Below are positions 7,574 through 16,461 of a stretch of 64,000 bases of DNA, one piece after another (within the stretch, counting starts at the first letter, position 1; the number at the start of each line of letters is the position of its first letter). A program made the position numbers and the translations under genes. This DNA comes from Rhodospirillales bacterium. Lineage in GTDB: Bacteria > Pseudomonadota > Alphaproteobacteria > Rhodospirillales > Casp-alpha2. The notes below the pieces were generated by a model, which saw only the letters and a list, made by a program, of their open reading frames with translations, was not told the origin of the DNA and ran no database searches. The DNA lies in the NCBI GenBank assembly GCA_017640505.1, contig JAEPQO010000001.1, positions 636,625-700,624 on the forward strand, given 5' to 3'.

Positions 7574-8647
7574 ATGGCCGTCGTTCTCCGAAATCGGTTC
7601 CTTTTAAATTTTTGCGCCGGCGTTGCCGCCGTTCTCGCATTCAGCCCGGTATGGGCGCAATCTCCTGAAATCAAGGTCGCCACCTGGGGCGGGTTCTACG
7701 GCGAGGCGCTGCAGGACGCCGTCTTCAAGCCTTTCACGAAGGCGACCGGGATCAGCGTGCGCATTTATCATCATGGCAGCAACTACCTGCCGCTGATGGC
7801 TGAAGCACACCGCGGCGACCCGCCCTGGACCGTGGTGGACATCGAGCGCGCGCCGTTGACCGAGGGATGTGCGGAAGGGGTGTTCGAAAAGCTAGACGTC
7901 GAACTGATGCTCGGTAAATCGGCGTCTGCCGATTTCCTGCCGGGCACACTTCATCCCTGTGGCGTCGGCGCGATGATTTGGACGCAGGCTGTTGCCTACG
8001 ATGCGACGGCTTTCAAGGACCGCCCGCCCAGAACGCTCGCCGATTTTTTCGACCTGAATGCGTTTCCGGGGAAACGGGGACTGTTTGCCGAGGCTGAGGG
8101 GAACCTGGAGATCGCATTGCTGTCGGAAGGAATCCCGCCCGAAGACGTTTACGATATCCTGCGAAAACCAGGCGGCGTCGACCAGGCGTTGGCGGTCCTG
8201 GACCGGATTCGTCCGGCGGCCGAGTTCTGGCGTGGGGGCGGTGAACCGGAGAACCTGTTGAACAATGGCCGTGTCGCGATGACGACGGCCTACACCGCCC
8301 GGTTCCTTAGGCCGCGGCAAGGCGCGCGGCGGCCGGTTGGTATGATGCAGTCGAACCAGTTGTGGCGGGCGACCTATTGGGCCATCCCCTCCGGCACGGG
8401 CCGACTTGTCGATGCACAGCGGTTTGTCAGTTTCGCAACCGACCCCGAGCGCCTTGCCGCACTGTCGGCCCGGCTCTGGTTCGGGCCGGCACGCAAAAGT
8501 GCCTTCGATGCCGTGCCGCCGAACATGAAAGAAGATCTGCCCACGGCACGCCGGCATTTTCATGATGCGCTGCAGATCGACACCGGTTTCTGGGCGGAAT
8601 TCGGCGCCCAAATCAACGCCCGGTTCCGCGCCTGGAAAGGCAGTTGA
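7574..8647 (+). CDS. Extracellular solute-binding protein (ABC, PotD-like family 1)
   Basis: 357 residues with an N-terminal signal peptide ending near VWAQS, then EIKVATWGGFYGEALQDAVFKPF, the typical start of spermidine/putrescine- or iron-type periplasmic binding proteins. Two alpha/beta lobes would capture a solute for an ABC importer. No permease or ATPase gene lies nearby, so it is an orphan receptor or serves a distant transporter. The substrate cannot be read from sequence. It follows the mini-gene terminator by about 60 bp. The start at 7574 keeps a complete signal peptide, and its ribosome site is weak (GGGAG some 20 bases upstream). Confidence 0.85.
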   Translation: MAVVLRNRFLLNFCAGVAAVLAFSPVWAQSPEIKVATWGGFYGEALQDAVFKPFTKATGISVRIYHHGSNYLPLMAEAHRGDPPWTVVDIERAPLTEGCAEGVFEKLDVELMLGKSASADFLPGTLHPCGVGAMIWTQAVAYDATAFKDRPPRTLADFFDLNAFPGKRGLFAEAEGNLEIALLSEGIPPEDVYDILRKPGGVDQALAVLDRIRPAAEFWRGGGEPENLLNNGRVAMTTAYTARFLRPRQGARRPVGMMQSNQLWRATYWAIPSGTGRLVDAQRFVSFATDPERLAALSARLWFGPARKSAFDAVPPNMKEDLPTARRHFHDALQIDTGFWAEFGAQINARFRAWKGS

Positions 8648-8785
8648 GCGTATTCCCGCACACGGCTGATTCAAAAGACGAAAAAGTTTTTCGCGCTGCA
8701 GCGAATTAACCTTTCCTTTGCCCTTTTTTGGCCTTAATGGCGTTGCTTAATCGTGACAGAAGCCGGTTTCGTGACGGAGTAGAAC

Positions 8786-8974
8786 ATGACCGATATCGCA
8801 GAAAGCCAACGCGCTTATGCCCAGGCGGGCCCTTGGGACAAGCTTGGCGCCATGATGAGAATTGGCGTCGCCGTAATTTTCCTCCTGATTACCGTGGTGT
8901 TCTTCGCGACGGCGCAGGATGGCCTGATCAGTGCGACGGACGCGCCAAAAGCCCCGGTTACGACTCAGAACTAG
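8786..8974 (+). CDS. 62-residue single-span membrane protein, unknown
   Basis: The start ATG at 8786 has CGGAG seven bases upstream. A soluble N-terminus (MTDIAESQRAYAQAGPWDKLG) precedes one clear membrane span (about residues 26-43, VAVIFLLITVVFFATA) and a short polar tail. The last 17 bp overlap the end of the convergent gene 8958-9374. No family is recognised. The upstream gap 8648-8785 holds only AT-rich sequence, including the short palindrome CGAAAAAGTTTTTCG, with no clear promoter. Confidence 0.65.
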   Translation: MTDIAESQRAYAQAGPWDKLGAMMRIGVAVIFLLITVVFFATAQDGLISATDAPKAPVTTQN

Positions 8975-9374
8975 GGTCTTCTTCCCCGTTGTCGTCTTGG
9001 GCATGTGCCCATTGATCGATAAACCCGCTGATGGCGTTCTTGGCCGGCAGGCCGAGGTCACCCAGTATCTCCGACTTGATATAAATGATGGCCAGCGTGA
9101 TGCCCGACCATGCGACGTTGTCGCGTCGGTTACGTGCGGCGCGGTTCAGTTCGGTCAGCGCTTCGACACCGCGACCATAAAACTGCGGATCGTTTAAGCC
9201 GCGGCGGTGTACTTCTTCGATCTGGTATCTAGCTTCATTGGCGATTTTCCCGAGCGACTCCGCACCGTGCTGGCCATGAATCATTTCGATCATGGCGCGG
9301 GCGTCGCGTTTCAGGATTTTGGCGTCGTGCTCGGGACCGCCGAACCCGATCATCGCCAGAAGATTTGATAACAT
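8958..9374 (-). CDS. Conserved-looking hypothetical protein, 138 residues
   Basis: The ATG at 9374 was chosen because CGGAG lies about nine bases upstream; a longer frame to 9443 lacks a ribosome site. The sequence is mainly helical and soluble. It has a hydrophobic start (MLSNLLAMIGFGG), a charged middle and the segment NVAWSGITLAIIYIKSEILGDLGL, which may be a buried helix, then an acidic tail. No known motif or family is recognised. It overlaps the convergent small membrane-protein gene by 17 bp at the 3' ends. Confidence 0.65.
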   Translation of the reverse strand: MLSNLLAMIGFGGPEHDAKILKRDARAMIEMIHGQHGAESLGKIANEARYQIEEVHRRGLNDPQFYGRGVEALTELNRAARNRRDNVAWSGITLAIIYIKSEILGDLGLPAKNAISGFIDQWAHAQDDNGEEDPSSES

Positions 9375-9511
9375 GCTGTCTGCTCCGATCCGGCGCACAT
9401 TCTTTCCGACACGGGCCGCTTCTGCAAGCTGCAGGTATCGCACGCTTGAGCGAGGCTGCCCGCTGACCTAACCTCCTTCACAACAACAATATTGGGGAAG
9501 AGGAGAACATC

Positions 9512-10174
9512 GTGGCCCTGCAAAAATTCGATATTGAATTCGAACACCTATCCGAAGACGCTCTGGCCGCATGGCGTGAAATTCCGGCCGCCGTCGTGTC
9601 GGATATGATGAACCGTTCGCAAGTGATGGGTGCACGGATCAAGCCAGCGGCACCCGGCATGAAGATCTGCGGGCAGGCACGGACGGTGACGTGCATGTCA
9701 GGCGACAATTCGGGACCGCACCGGTTGATCGGTATGTGCCGGAAGGGCGAGGTCATGGTGATCGACGCCAGGGGATCCGAGAACGTTGCCATCTGGGGCG
9801 GCATCATGACGGAGGCCGCCGTCACGCGCGGAATCGCGGGGATCGTTGTTGAAGGTGCAATTCGTGATGTCGCGGAAATCCGCGCGCGCGGCTTCGCCGC
9901 GTTCTCTTCCGCCGTCGTACCGGCGGGTCCGCACAAAAATTTCGGCGGCATCATCGATGGGACGGTTTCGGTCGGTGACTGCCCGGTCAACCCGGGCGAT
10001 CTGATTATCGGCGACGACGATGGCGTCGCGGTCGTGCCGCTGGCGTGGACCGACAAAATGCTGGCAGCGTCGCAGCAGAAAATCAAAGACGAAGCCGACG
10101 TTATCAAGAAGATCCACGAAGGCGCCGACCAGGCCGACCTGATGGGACTTCCGGTGCCGGAAGTGATCTCCTGA
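9512..10174 (+). CDS. RraA-family protein (HMG/CHA aldolase type)
   Basis: 220 residues. The RraA fold includes regulators of RNase E and metal-dependent class II aldolases for 4-hydroxy-4-methyl-2-oxoglutarate or 4-carboxy-4-hydroxy-2-oxoadipate. The signature WGGIMTEAAVTRGIAGIVVEG, seen near residues 95-115, is followed by Arg118-Asp119, which bind pyruvate and the metal in the aldolases. Start is GTG at 9512 with GAGGAG upstream. The length and the preserved Arg-Asp pair favour an aldolase or decarboxylase over an RNase E inhibitor. Its substrate is not known. Confidence 0.83.
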   Translation: MALQKFDIEFEHLSEDALAAWREIPAAVVSDMMNRSQVMGARIKPAAPGMKICGQARTVTCMSGDNSGPHRLIGMCRKGEVMVIDARGSENVAIWGGIMTEAAVTRGIAGIVVEGAIRDVAEIRARGFAAFSSAVVPAGPHKNFGGIIDGTVSVGDCPVNPGDLIIGDDDGVAVVPLAWTDKMLAASQQKIKDEADVIKKIHEGADQADLMGLPVPEVIS

Positions 10175-10828
10175 TCAGCTGAACAATTCGATCTCGTAAG
10201 GCTCGTCGCGTGCCGCTGCAACCCATGCGGCCATGTCAGCCTGGTTCCAGACGGCATCCATGTATGTCTGTATCTTCGCATCGAGCGGGACGCCGTAGGT
10301 CCGGAACCGGCTGACGACGGGGGCATACATGATGTCGGCAGCCGACCATGCGCCGAACAGGAATGCGCCGCTATCGCCGAACCGATCGCGGCATTCCGCC
10401 CATCGGGCGGCGATCTTGGCGACGTCGGCCAAGGCGCCTTCGGTGTGCTGCGTGCCGGCACGGTCGGTACGTATGTCCATCGGCATGTCACGACGCAAAC
10501 GGAAGAAACCGGAATGCATCTCGGCGCACACGGAGCGCGCCACGGCGCGTGCCACGGCATCGGCAGGCCAGATTCCCGCATCCGGCGACATCTCTGCCAA
10601 CGTTTCGATGATGGCGAGACTGTCCCAGATGGTCGCGCCGTTCCACTTGAGCACCGGGACCAGGCGGCTGGGCGAATGCTTTTCAAGTTCGCCATCCGTT
10701 TCCGGCCGGTTGAGAGGGACGAATATTTCATCGAACGGCAGGTTCGATTGCCGCATCGCGAGCCATGCGCGAAGTGACCACGATGAATAATTCCGGTTGC
10801 CGATCACAAGTTGCAGGTTCAACGGCAT
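10175..10828 (-). CDS. Glutathione S-transferase family protein
   Basis: 217 residues with an N-terminal thioredoxin-like domain and an all-helical C-terminal domain. The N-terminus (VIGNRNYSSWSLRAWLAM) carries the serine/tyrosine region that activates glutathione in bacterial GSTs. SRLVPVLKWNGATIWDSLAI contains the cis-proline and the glutathione-contacting Asp-Ser pair. Cytosolic conjugation or reductase activity is likely; the substrate is unknown. It converges on the RraA-like gene with no spacer between the stops. GAGGGAGG lies just before the start. Confidence 0.88.
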   Translation of the reverse strand: MPLNLQLVIGNRNYSSWSLRAWLAMRQSNLPFDEIFVPLNRPETDGELEKHSPSRLVPVLKWNGATIWDSLAIIETLAEMSPDAGIWPADAVARAVARSVCAEMHSGFFRLRRDMPMDIRTDRAGTQHTEGALADVAKIAARWAECRDRFGDSGAFLFGAWSAADIMYAPVVSRFRTYGVPLDAKIQTYMDAVWNQADMAAWVAAARDEPYEIELFS

Positions 10829-10920
10829 AAAATCCTCCCTCTTCCGTCAGCAGCAGTTTAGGGTTTTCGTTTCCGCCGCGCCAAGTAAGATCGTTGCATC
10901 ACCGGAATGAGGAGCCCGAC

Positions 10921-12288
10921 GTGAGCGAAACGACTTCGAAATCGACCCCTGTCCACCTGATCGCGGAAGGCGCACTCGAAGGATGGCTTGCCGCCGCACC
11001 GGGGCATGTTCAGGCATGGGCCGCCGCCAACGGCTTCAAGGGGGGCGCGGGCAAGCATCTGGTTGTCCCCGATGCGGCGGGCAACATCGATTGCGTGCTC
11101 GTCGGTCTTTCCGATCCCGTATCGCTGTGGGATGCGGGGGCGCTGGCGAAGTCGCTGCCGCCCGGACCGTATGCGCTTGCCGGTAACCTCGATGTGCAAA
11201 CCGCCGAAGCCGTGGCGCTTGGCTGGCAACTCGGTTCGTATGAGTTCGATCGCTACAAGTCCCCGGCGTCGCCGACGGCAGACCTTCAACTCCCTGAGAG
11301 CATCGATCCCGTGCAGGTGTCGGCACTGGCCGACGCGACGATGCTGGTCCGCGATCTTGTCAATACACCGGCCAATGATATGGGACCCGGGGCCCTGGCT
11401 GACGCGGCAAAGGACCTTGCCGGCAAGTTTGGCGCCGATTTCACGGTGACGGTCGGTGACGATCTGCTCAAAGAGAACTATCCGGCGATTCATGCGGTGG
11501 GGCGCGCTGCTGACGATGCGCCGCGCCTGATCGAAATGACATGGGGCGACCCGGCGCATCCGACGGTCGCGCTGGTCGGCAAGGGGGTTTGTTTCGATTC
11601 GGGCGGGCTCGACATCAAGCCGGCGTCCGGCATGAAGCTGATGAAAAAAGACATGGGCGGTTCGGCGCATGTGCTCGGCATTGCCCATTGTGTGATGGCG
11701 CTGGGGCTCAAGGTTCATCTCAAGGTCCTTGTGCCCGCGGTCGAGAACGCGATTTCGGGTAACGCGATGCGGCCGCTCGATGTTGTCCGCACCCGTGCCG
11801 GCATCACCATAGAGATCGGCAATACCGACGCCGAGGGTCGCGTTATCCTTGCCGATGCGCTGACACGTGCTGCCGAGTCAGACCCGGAACTGGTCATCGA
11901 TTTTGCGACACTGACGGGCGCGGCACGGGTTGCCCTTGGCACCGAACTGCCGGCGCTGTTCTGCAACGACGACGGTTTTGCCTCGGATATTCTTGCCGCC
12001 GGAACAAAGGTTTCGGACCCGCTCTGGCGGATGCCGCTATGGCCCGGCTACCGCAAGATGATCGAGGGTAAGGTCGCCGATATCACCAATTCGCCGGATG
12101 GCGGATACGCCGGTGCCATCACGGCGGCACTGTTTTTGGAACGATTTGCGCCGGAAAATGCTGGCTGGGCGCATATCGATGTGATGGCCTGGAACGTTTC
12201 ATCGAAACCGGGCCGCCCGGAGGGCGGCGAGGCAATGGGAATGCGCGCGTTCACGGAAATGCTAACTCAAAAATACGGACGCGCCTGA
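10921..12288 (+). CDS. Leucyl aminopeptidase family protein (M17)
   Basis: 455 residues from the GTG at 10921 (GAGGAG six bases upstream); a TTG nine codons earlier is also in frame. The M17 catalytic domain is complete: KGVCFDSGGLDIKP (lysine and metal ligands), KKDMGGSAH and NTDAEGR, the family signature with the second metal ligands and catalytic arginine. These enzymes are hexameric, two-metal cytosolic exopeptidases that release N-terminal residues in peptide turnover. The N-terminal domain is shorter and diverged from E. coli PepA, as in the PepB-like branch. The MarR gene follows after 14 bp and may be co-transcribed. Confidence 0.92.
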   Translation: MSETTSKSTPVHLIAEGALEGWLAAAPGHVQAWAAANGFKGGAGKHLVVPDAAGNIDCVLVGLSDPVSLWDAGALAKSLPPGPYALAGNLDVQTAEAVALGWQLGSYEFDRYKSPASPTADLQLPESIDPVQVSALADATMLVRDLVNTPANDMGPGALADAAKDLAGKFGADFTVTVGDDLLKENYPAIHAVGRAADDAPRLIEMTWGDPAHPTVALVGKGVCFDSGGLDIKPASGMKLMKKDMGGSAHVLGIAHCVMALGLKVHLKVLVPAVENAISGNAMRPLDVVRTRAGITIEIGNTDAEGRVILADALTRAAESDPELVIDFATLTGAARVALGTELPALFCNDDGFASDILAAGTKVSDPLWRMPLWPGYRKMIEGKVADITNSPDGGYAGAITAALFLERFAPENAGWAHIDVMAWNVSSKPGRPEGGEAMGMRAFTEMLTQKYGRA

Positions 12289-12302
12289 CGGAGGAAGTAT
12301 CT

Positions 12303-12683
12303 ATGAACCTAGATCTTACCGATTTGCAGGCACTGGACATATGGCGCCGTGCCATTGTCGCCAGCGTGCGGGCGGATGCGCCGGACTTGTCGGCGCGCCA
12401 GATGTCCGTTCTGTTGACGGTTTACCTGACGACACCGCCACACACGGTTCGCGGCCTGGCTGACGACTTGAAGGTAACCAAGCCGGTCATCACCCGCGCC
12501 GTTGACCGGTTGAGCGAGCTCGGGATGCTGCGCCGTAAGACCGATCCGGACGACCGGCGCAGCGTGCTTCTGCAGCGCACCGTCAAGGGGTCGGTGTTTC
12601 TTCGTGAATACGGGGAACTGATTGTTGCAGCGGCACGTCGCGCCACCGAGGGCGACGCGAGCGGTTTGCCGCAAAAGTACTGA
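12303..12683 (+). CDS. MarR-type winged-helix regulator
   Basis: 126 residues, close to a minimal MarR domain. A helix-turn-helix (TVRGLADDLKVTKPVITRAVDRL) is followed by the beta wing with the family's DPDDRRSVLLQ motif and a short C-terminal dimerisation helix. Such proteins are dimeric repressors released by small phenolics or by oxidation, but no cysteine is present here to sense oxidation. It lies 14 bp downstream of the aminopeptidase gene. Its target is unknown. Confidence 0.85.
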   Translation: MNLDLTDLQALDIWRRAIVASVRADAPDLSARQMSVLLTVYLTTPPHTVRGLADDLKVTKPVITRAVDRLSELGMLRRKTDPDDRRSVLLQRTVKGSVFLREYGELIVAAARRATEGDASGLPQKY

Positions 12684-12691
12684 ATTCGGGC

Positions 12692-13714
12692 TTAGCCCGT
12701 GGTGCGTGCCTGCGCCAACGGCGTCCTGTACCGCCGCAGGTACGTTGGTAACACGGCTTCGGCGGGTGTCGCCGTGACGCCAAGGTCTGCGAGACCTGGC
12801 AACGTACCGCTGGCCACGTTGTCGGTTTGCATGAGCTTTACCTGATCCGTGGTCAGGAGCGGCTTCGGCAGTTTTTCCAGGAAAAACGCCTTTAGCTCGA
12901 GAACCCAGAACGGCGCCGGCACAAGAAGACGCTTGCGGCTCGTCGTCTTGAGCACGAGGCGCATCAGGTCGGCAAACGAATAGACGCTCGGCCCCGCGAG
13001 TTCATAGGTGTTTCCGGCCGTCGTGTCGTCGTCAAGGCAGGTGACGATGGCGTCTGCCACGTCGCCGACGTAGACCGGTTGGAACTTGGGGCCGCCGTTG
13101 CCGAGAAAATCGATCGCAAATGCCTTGCCGCCGCCGATGCTGACATCGGGGAAAGTCGGCGCGCCGAATACCGGCAGGAACGGCGAGATGCGGCAAATGC
13201 CGGCAAAAGTGTTAAAAAAATTGTCTTCGGGGCCGAAGACGACGCTCGGCCGGACAATGCGGGCCGACGGAAGGGCCGCTTTCACCGCGTCTTCGCCCAT
13301 CGCTTTGGTGCGTGCGTATTCGGCCGCCGCATTCTTGCCGGCGCCGAGCGCCGACATCTGAACGAACCGCGTTATACCCAATTGAGCTGCCGTTTCTGCG
13401 ATCAGCTTTGCGGCATCCGCATGGATTGCCTGGAACGTCGAACTGCCGCTTTCATAAAGGATGCCGACGAGATTGACGGCGGCCTCAGCCCCCTCCAGCG
13501 CGACGCGGACACTTTTCGGGTCACGCACGTCGGCGCCCCACGGGATTACCTGCCCGACGTCACCCATTGTCCGAAGATAATGCGCCTTTTCGGGATCCCG
13601 GCACGCGGCGCGAACGGTCCAGCCATTCTTTGCCAGGCGGCGGACAAGATGGCGGCCGATGAAACCGGAGGCGCCAAACACGGTGATGATGCGACGTTGC
13701 GAGCGAGAGGCCAT
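12692..13714 (-). CDS. NDUFA9-like NAD(P)-binding protein (complex I-associated)
   Basis: 340 residues of the atypical short-chain dehydrogenase fold. The nucleotide-binding loop FGASGFIGRHLVRRLAKNGW starts near residue 12, and the YARTK segment keeps the Tyr-x-x-x-Lys pair. Length and pattern fit the alphaproteobacterial relatives of the mitochondrial complex I accessory subunit NDUFA9, which binds NADPH and stabilises the enzyme. A general epimerase role cannot be excluded. It converges on the MarR gene with 8 bp between the stops. No nuo genes are in the window. Confidence 0.85.
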   Translation of the reverse strand: MASRSQRRIITVFGASGFIGRHLVRRLAKNGWTVRAACRDPEKAHYLRTMGDVGQVIPWGADVRDPKSVRVALEGAEAAVNLVGILYESGSSTFQAIHADAAKLIAETAAQLGITRFVQMSALGAGKNAAAEYARTKAMGEDAVKAALPSARIVRPSVVFGPEDNFFNTFAGICRISPFLPVFGAPTFPDVSIGGGKAFAIDFLGNGGPKFQPVYVGDVADAIVTCLDDDTTAGNTYELAGPSVYSFADLMRLVLKTTSRKRLLVPAPFWVLELKAFFLEKLPKPLLTTDQVKLMQTDNVASGTLPGLADLGVTATPAEAVLPTYLRRYRTPLAQARTTG

Positions 13715-13830
13715 GCTTGCACCCTTGTTGCAGAATCGGAAAAACTACGGGTTAATATGGCTTATACCGAGCTTTGCCGGTGGTCAACCGGGCCTTGCGG
13801 CAAATAGATGTGAAACGGAGCGAGTACATA

Positions 13831-13859
13831 TTGACAAGGGGCCTTCTGAGGACTAATCC
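13831..13859 (+). promoter_or_regulatory. Sigma-70 promoter of tRNA-Leu
   Basis: A consensus TTGACA (13831-13836) and TAATCC (13854-13859) are separated by exactly 17 bp. Transcription would start near 13866, 28 nt before the tRNA. It is one of the best promoter matches in the window and may also drive the RNase D gene. Confidence 0.75.
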
Positions 13860-13893
13860 CTCCACTCCGACGCGCGTTCAAGCGCGCGCAGGA

Positions 13894-13980
<87 letters not shown>

Positions 13981-14021
13981 TCACCCTCCCGCCTCGCGGC
14001 AAAAGGACGGAAGGTAGTCGC

Positions 14022-14663
14022 TTGAGCCGTCAAGTTTTCAACTCCCCTGAGGAAGTGCATGTCCATCGCGGTGACATACCCGCGGGGATCGATTTCGGGA
14101 ATGCGGTTGCCGTCGATACGGAAACCCAGGGCCTCAATCTGCAGCGTGACCGGCTTTGCGTCGTTCAGCTTTCGGCCGGCGATGGTGTCTGCCATCTCGT
14201 GCAAATGCCCGCGGATGATTATTCGGCGCCGAACCTGAAGGCGCTGATGACGGATCCGGCGGTAACCAAAATCTTTCATTTTGCGCGCTTTGACGTCGCG
14301 ATCATGAAACGCTGGCTCGGCATCACGATTTCGCCCGTTTTCTGCACCAAGATTGCGTCCAAGCTGGTGCGCACATACACCGACAAGCACGGCCTCAAGG
14401 ATGTGACGCGGGAACTGGTCGGTATCGATCTGTCCAAGGCCCAACAGTCATCGGACTGGGCGGCGGACGAACTGTCCGATGCCCAGATAGCGTATGCGGC
14501 GTCGGACGTCCTCAATCTTCACTCGATCCGCGACGCCTTGAACGAGATGCTGGAACGCGAGGGCCGGACGCAAATGGCGCAAGCCTGCTTCGACTTCCTT
14601 CCGGCCCGGGCCGACCTCGATCTGGCCGGCTGGTCGGAAACCGATATTTTCGCCCACTCTTGA
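14022..14663 (+). CDS. RNase D-type 3'-5' exonuclease
   Basis: 213 residues holding only the DEDDy exonuclease domain, without the C-terminal HRDC domains of E. coli RNase D. This short form is common in alphaproteobacteria. The catalytic acids are visible: Asp32 and Glu34 (VDTETQG), Asp91 (HFARFD), and Tyr158 with Asp162 (YAASD). It probably trims tRNA or other structured RNA 3' ends. The TTG start at 14022 has GGAAGG upstream. It follows tRNA-Leu by 41 bp, so read-through from the tRNA promoter is plausible. Confidence 0.9.
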   Translation: MSRQVFNSPEEVHVHRGDIPAGIDFGNAVAVDTETQGLNLQRDRLCVVQLSAGDGVCHLVQMPADDYSAPNLKALMTDPAVTKIFHFARFDVAIMKRWLGITISPVFCTKIASKLVRTYTDKHGLKDVTRELVGIDLSKAQQSSDWAADELSDAQIAYAASDVLNLHSIRDALNEMLEREGRTQMAQACFDFLPARADLDLAGWSETDIFAHS

Positions 14664-14750
14664 TGACCGCCATCTGTTGAACCGACGCCCGGCGAAGCGC
14701 ATACTCAAGAACGCGACCGCGCACAGTTGCATGCGTTCAATGGAGCTTTT

Positions 14751-15743
14751 ATGAACGGAATTCCCGCCGAGAAACTGGATGATGCTGCCGCCCGCCGCGA
14801 TATTGAAGCGGCACGACGGGTTATCGAGACGGAAATCGAGGGCCTCAAGACGCTCGCCGACGACATCGGTGCCGATGTGGCGACGGCGATTGATATTCTC
14901 GCCTCGGTTACGGGACGCGTCGTCGTCACCGGTATGGGGAAAAGCGGGCATGTGGCGCGAAAAATAGCGTCGACGCTGGCTTCGACAGGGACCCCTGCGC
15001 TTTTTGTGCACCCGGCAGAAGCGTCGCATGGCGACCTCGGCATGATCACCCACACCGATGCGGTTTTCGCTCTGTCGAATTCCGGCGAGACGACGGAACT
15101 TGCCGATCTCGTCGACTACTGCAAACGATTTGAAATCCCGCTGATTTCCATGACCGGCAGGGCGGACAGCACGTTGGCCAGCGCGGCGGATGCGTCACTC
15201 GTCATTCCGGCGGCGGATGAAGCATGCCCGATGGGTCTGGCGCCGACGACGTCGACGACGGTGATGCTGGCGCTGGGCGATGCCATTGCCGTTGCGCTTT
15301 TGGCGCGCAAGGGATTTTCCAGCGAAGATTTCCATACGCTTCACCCGGGCGGAAAACTGGGCCGGCGCTTGTTGAAGGTGCGCGATATCATGCATGGCGG
15401 TGACGAATTGCCGCTTATCCCGAAAGACACGGTGATGTCTGAGGCCCTGATTGAAATGACGGCAAAGGGGTTCGGATGCGTCGGCGTTCTCGGCAGCGAC
15501 GGCAACCTCGCCGGTATTCTGACGGACGGCGACTTGCGCCGGCATATGAGTGACGATCTTACCATGAAGCCCGTCGCCGAAGTCATGACAACGGGCGCCA
15601 AAACGATCGAGCCCGAATTGCTGGCGAGTGAATCTCTCCATTTTATGAACGAGAACAAGATCACCAACGTTTTCGTGGTGAAGAACGGAAAGCCGGTCGG
15701 GGTCCTCCATATTCACGATTGCCTGAGGGCCGGCGTCGCTTGA
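14751..15743 (+). CDS. kdsD: Arabinose-5-phosphate isomerase (KdsD/KpsF type)
   Basis: 330 residues from the ATG at 14751 (GGAG seven bases before); a frame eight codons longer lacks support. An N-terminal SIS sugar-phosphate isomerase domain (VTGMGKSGHVARKIASTLAS) is followed by two CBS domains from about residue 205. The enzyme converts ribulose-5-phosphate to arabinose-5-phosphate, the first step to the Kdo sugar of the LPS core. Genes lptC, lptA and lptB follow directly, linking synthesis and export of LPS in one block. The kdsC phosphatase often found in between is absent. Confidence 0.93.
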   Translation: MNGIPAEKLDDAAARRDIEAARRVIETEIEGLKTLADDIGADVATAIDILASVTGRVVVTGMGKSGHVARKIASTLASTGTPALFVHPAEASHGDLGMITHTDAVFALSNSGETTELADLVDYCKRFEIPLISMTGRADSTLASAADASLVIPAADEACPMGLAPTTSTTVMLALGDAIAVALLARKGFSSEDFHTLHPGGKLGRRLLKVRDIMHGGDELPLIPKDTVMSEALIEMTAKGFGCVGVLGSDGNLAGILTDGDLRRHMSDDLTMKPVAEVMTTGAKTIEPELLASESLHFMNENKITNVFVVKNGKPVGVLHIHDCLRAGVA

Positions 15744-15756
15744 ACGGCTTTCCTGG

Positions 15757-16461
15757 ATGAGCAGAGGCGCAATGGCTCCTGCGGCAGACGACGGGTTGGA
15801 ACTGGAAGGTCGCAAGCGGAGCGGAGATTTCGGCTTCGAGAACCGCGGACCGCGGCGCCATACGGCCGCGTATTCCCAGTTCGTCCGTGCCATGAAGTTT
15901 CTGCTGCCGGCGACGGCGCTCGTGTTGATCGGTCTTATTGTCGCGTGGCCGCACATCGAGGTCTCCGACGCGAAGTTCCGGATCGGGTTCGCCGACCTGA
16001 CGGTCAAGGAGGCGGATGACCCGAGCATGTTGAATCCGCGGTATGTCGGTACCGACGACGACAATCAGCCGTATTCCGTCACGGCGGAGATCGCGCGCCG
16101 GTTGGCGGCGTCGGGAAACGTTATCGAACTCGATAGCCCGAAAGCGGACATTCTGCTCGAAGACGGGACATGGCTGGTTTTGACGGCACGGCGCGGGATA
16201 TACGGCCGCGGGAACGAGAGCCTCGATCTCGTGGGCTCCGTGGTGCTTTATCACGACACCGGTTACGAATTCTTAACCGAGAAGGCGAAGATTGATCTTG
16301 AGAAGAGTTCTGCCGAAGGCGACGTGCCGGTGCGCGGTCAGGGACCATTCGGAAACTTGCAGGCAGAGGGCTTCCGCCTTGTCGACAAGGGCAAGACGAT
16401 ATACTTCACCGGCAAGAGCAAACTCGTGATTTATCCGGGTGCGGGTCAGGGAATTCAATGA
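15757..16461 (+). CDS. lptC: LPS export protein LptC
   Basis: 234 residues. A cytoplasmic N-terminal stretch of about 45 residues precedes one membrane anchor (FLLPATALVLIGLIVAW), then a periplasmic beta-jellyroll. LptC sits in the inner membrane with LptB2FG and hands lipopolysaccharide to LptA. An alternative start at 15772 has a better ribosome site (GAGG), so the first five residues are uncertain. It overlaps lptA by 4 bp. Sequence identity within this family is low, so position in the lpt cluster is part of the evidence. Confidence 0.88.
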   Translation: MSRGAMAPAADDGLELEGRKRSGDFGFENRGPRRHTAAYSQFVRAMKFLLPATALVLIGLIVAWPHIEVSDAKFRIGFADLTVKEADDPSMLNPRYVGTDDDNQPYSVTAEIARRLAASGNVIELDSPKADILLEDGTWLVLTARRGIYGRGNESLDLVGSVVLYHDTGYEFLTEKAKIDLEKSSAEGDVPVRGQGPFGNLQAEGFRLVDKGKTIYFTGKSKLVIYPGAGQGIQ

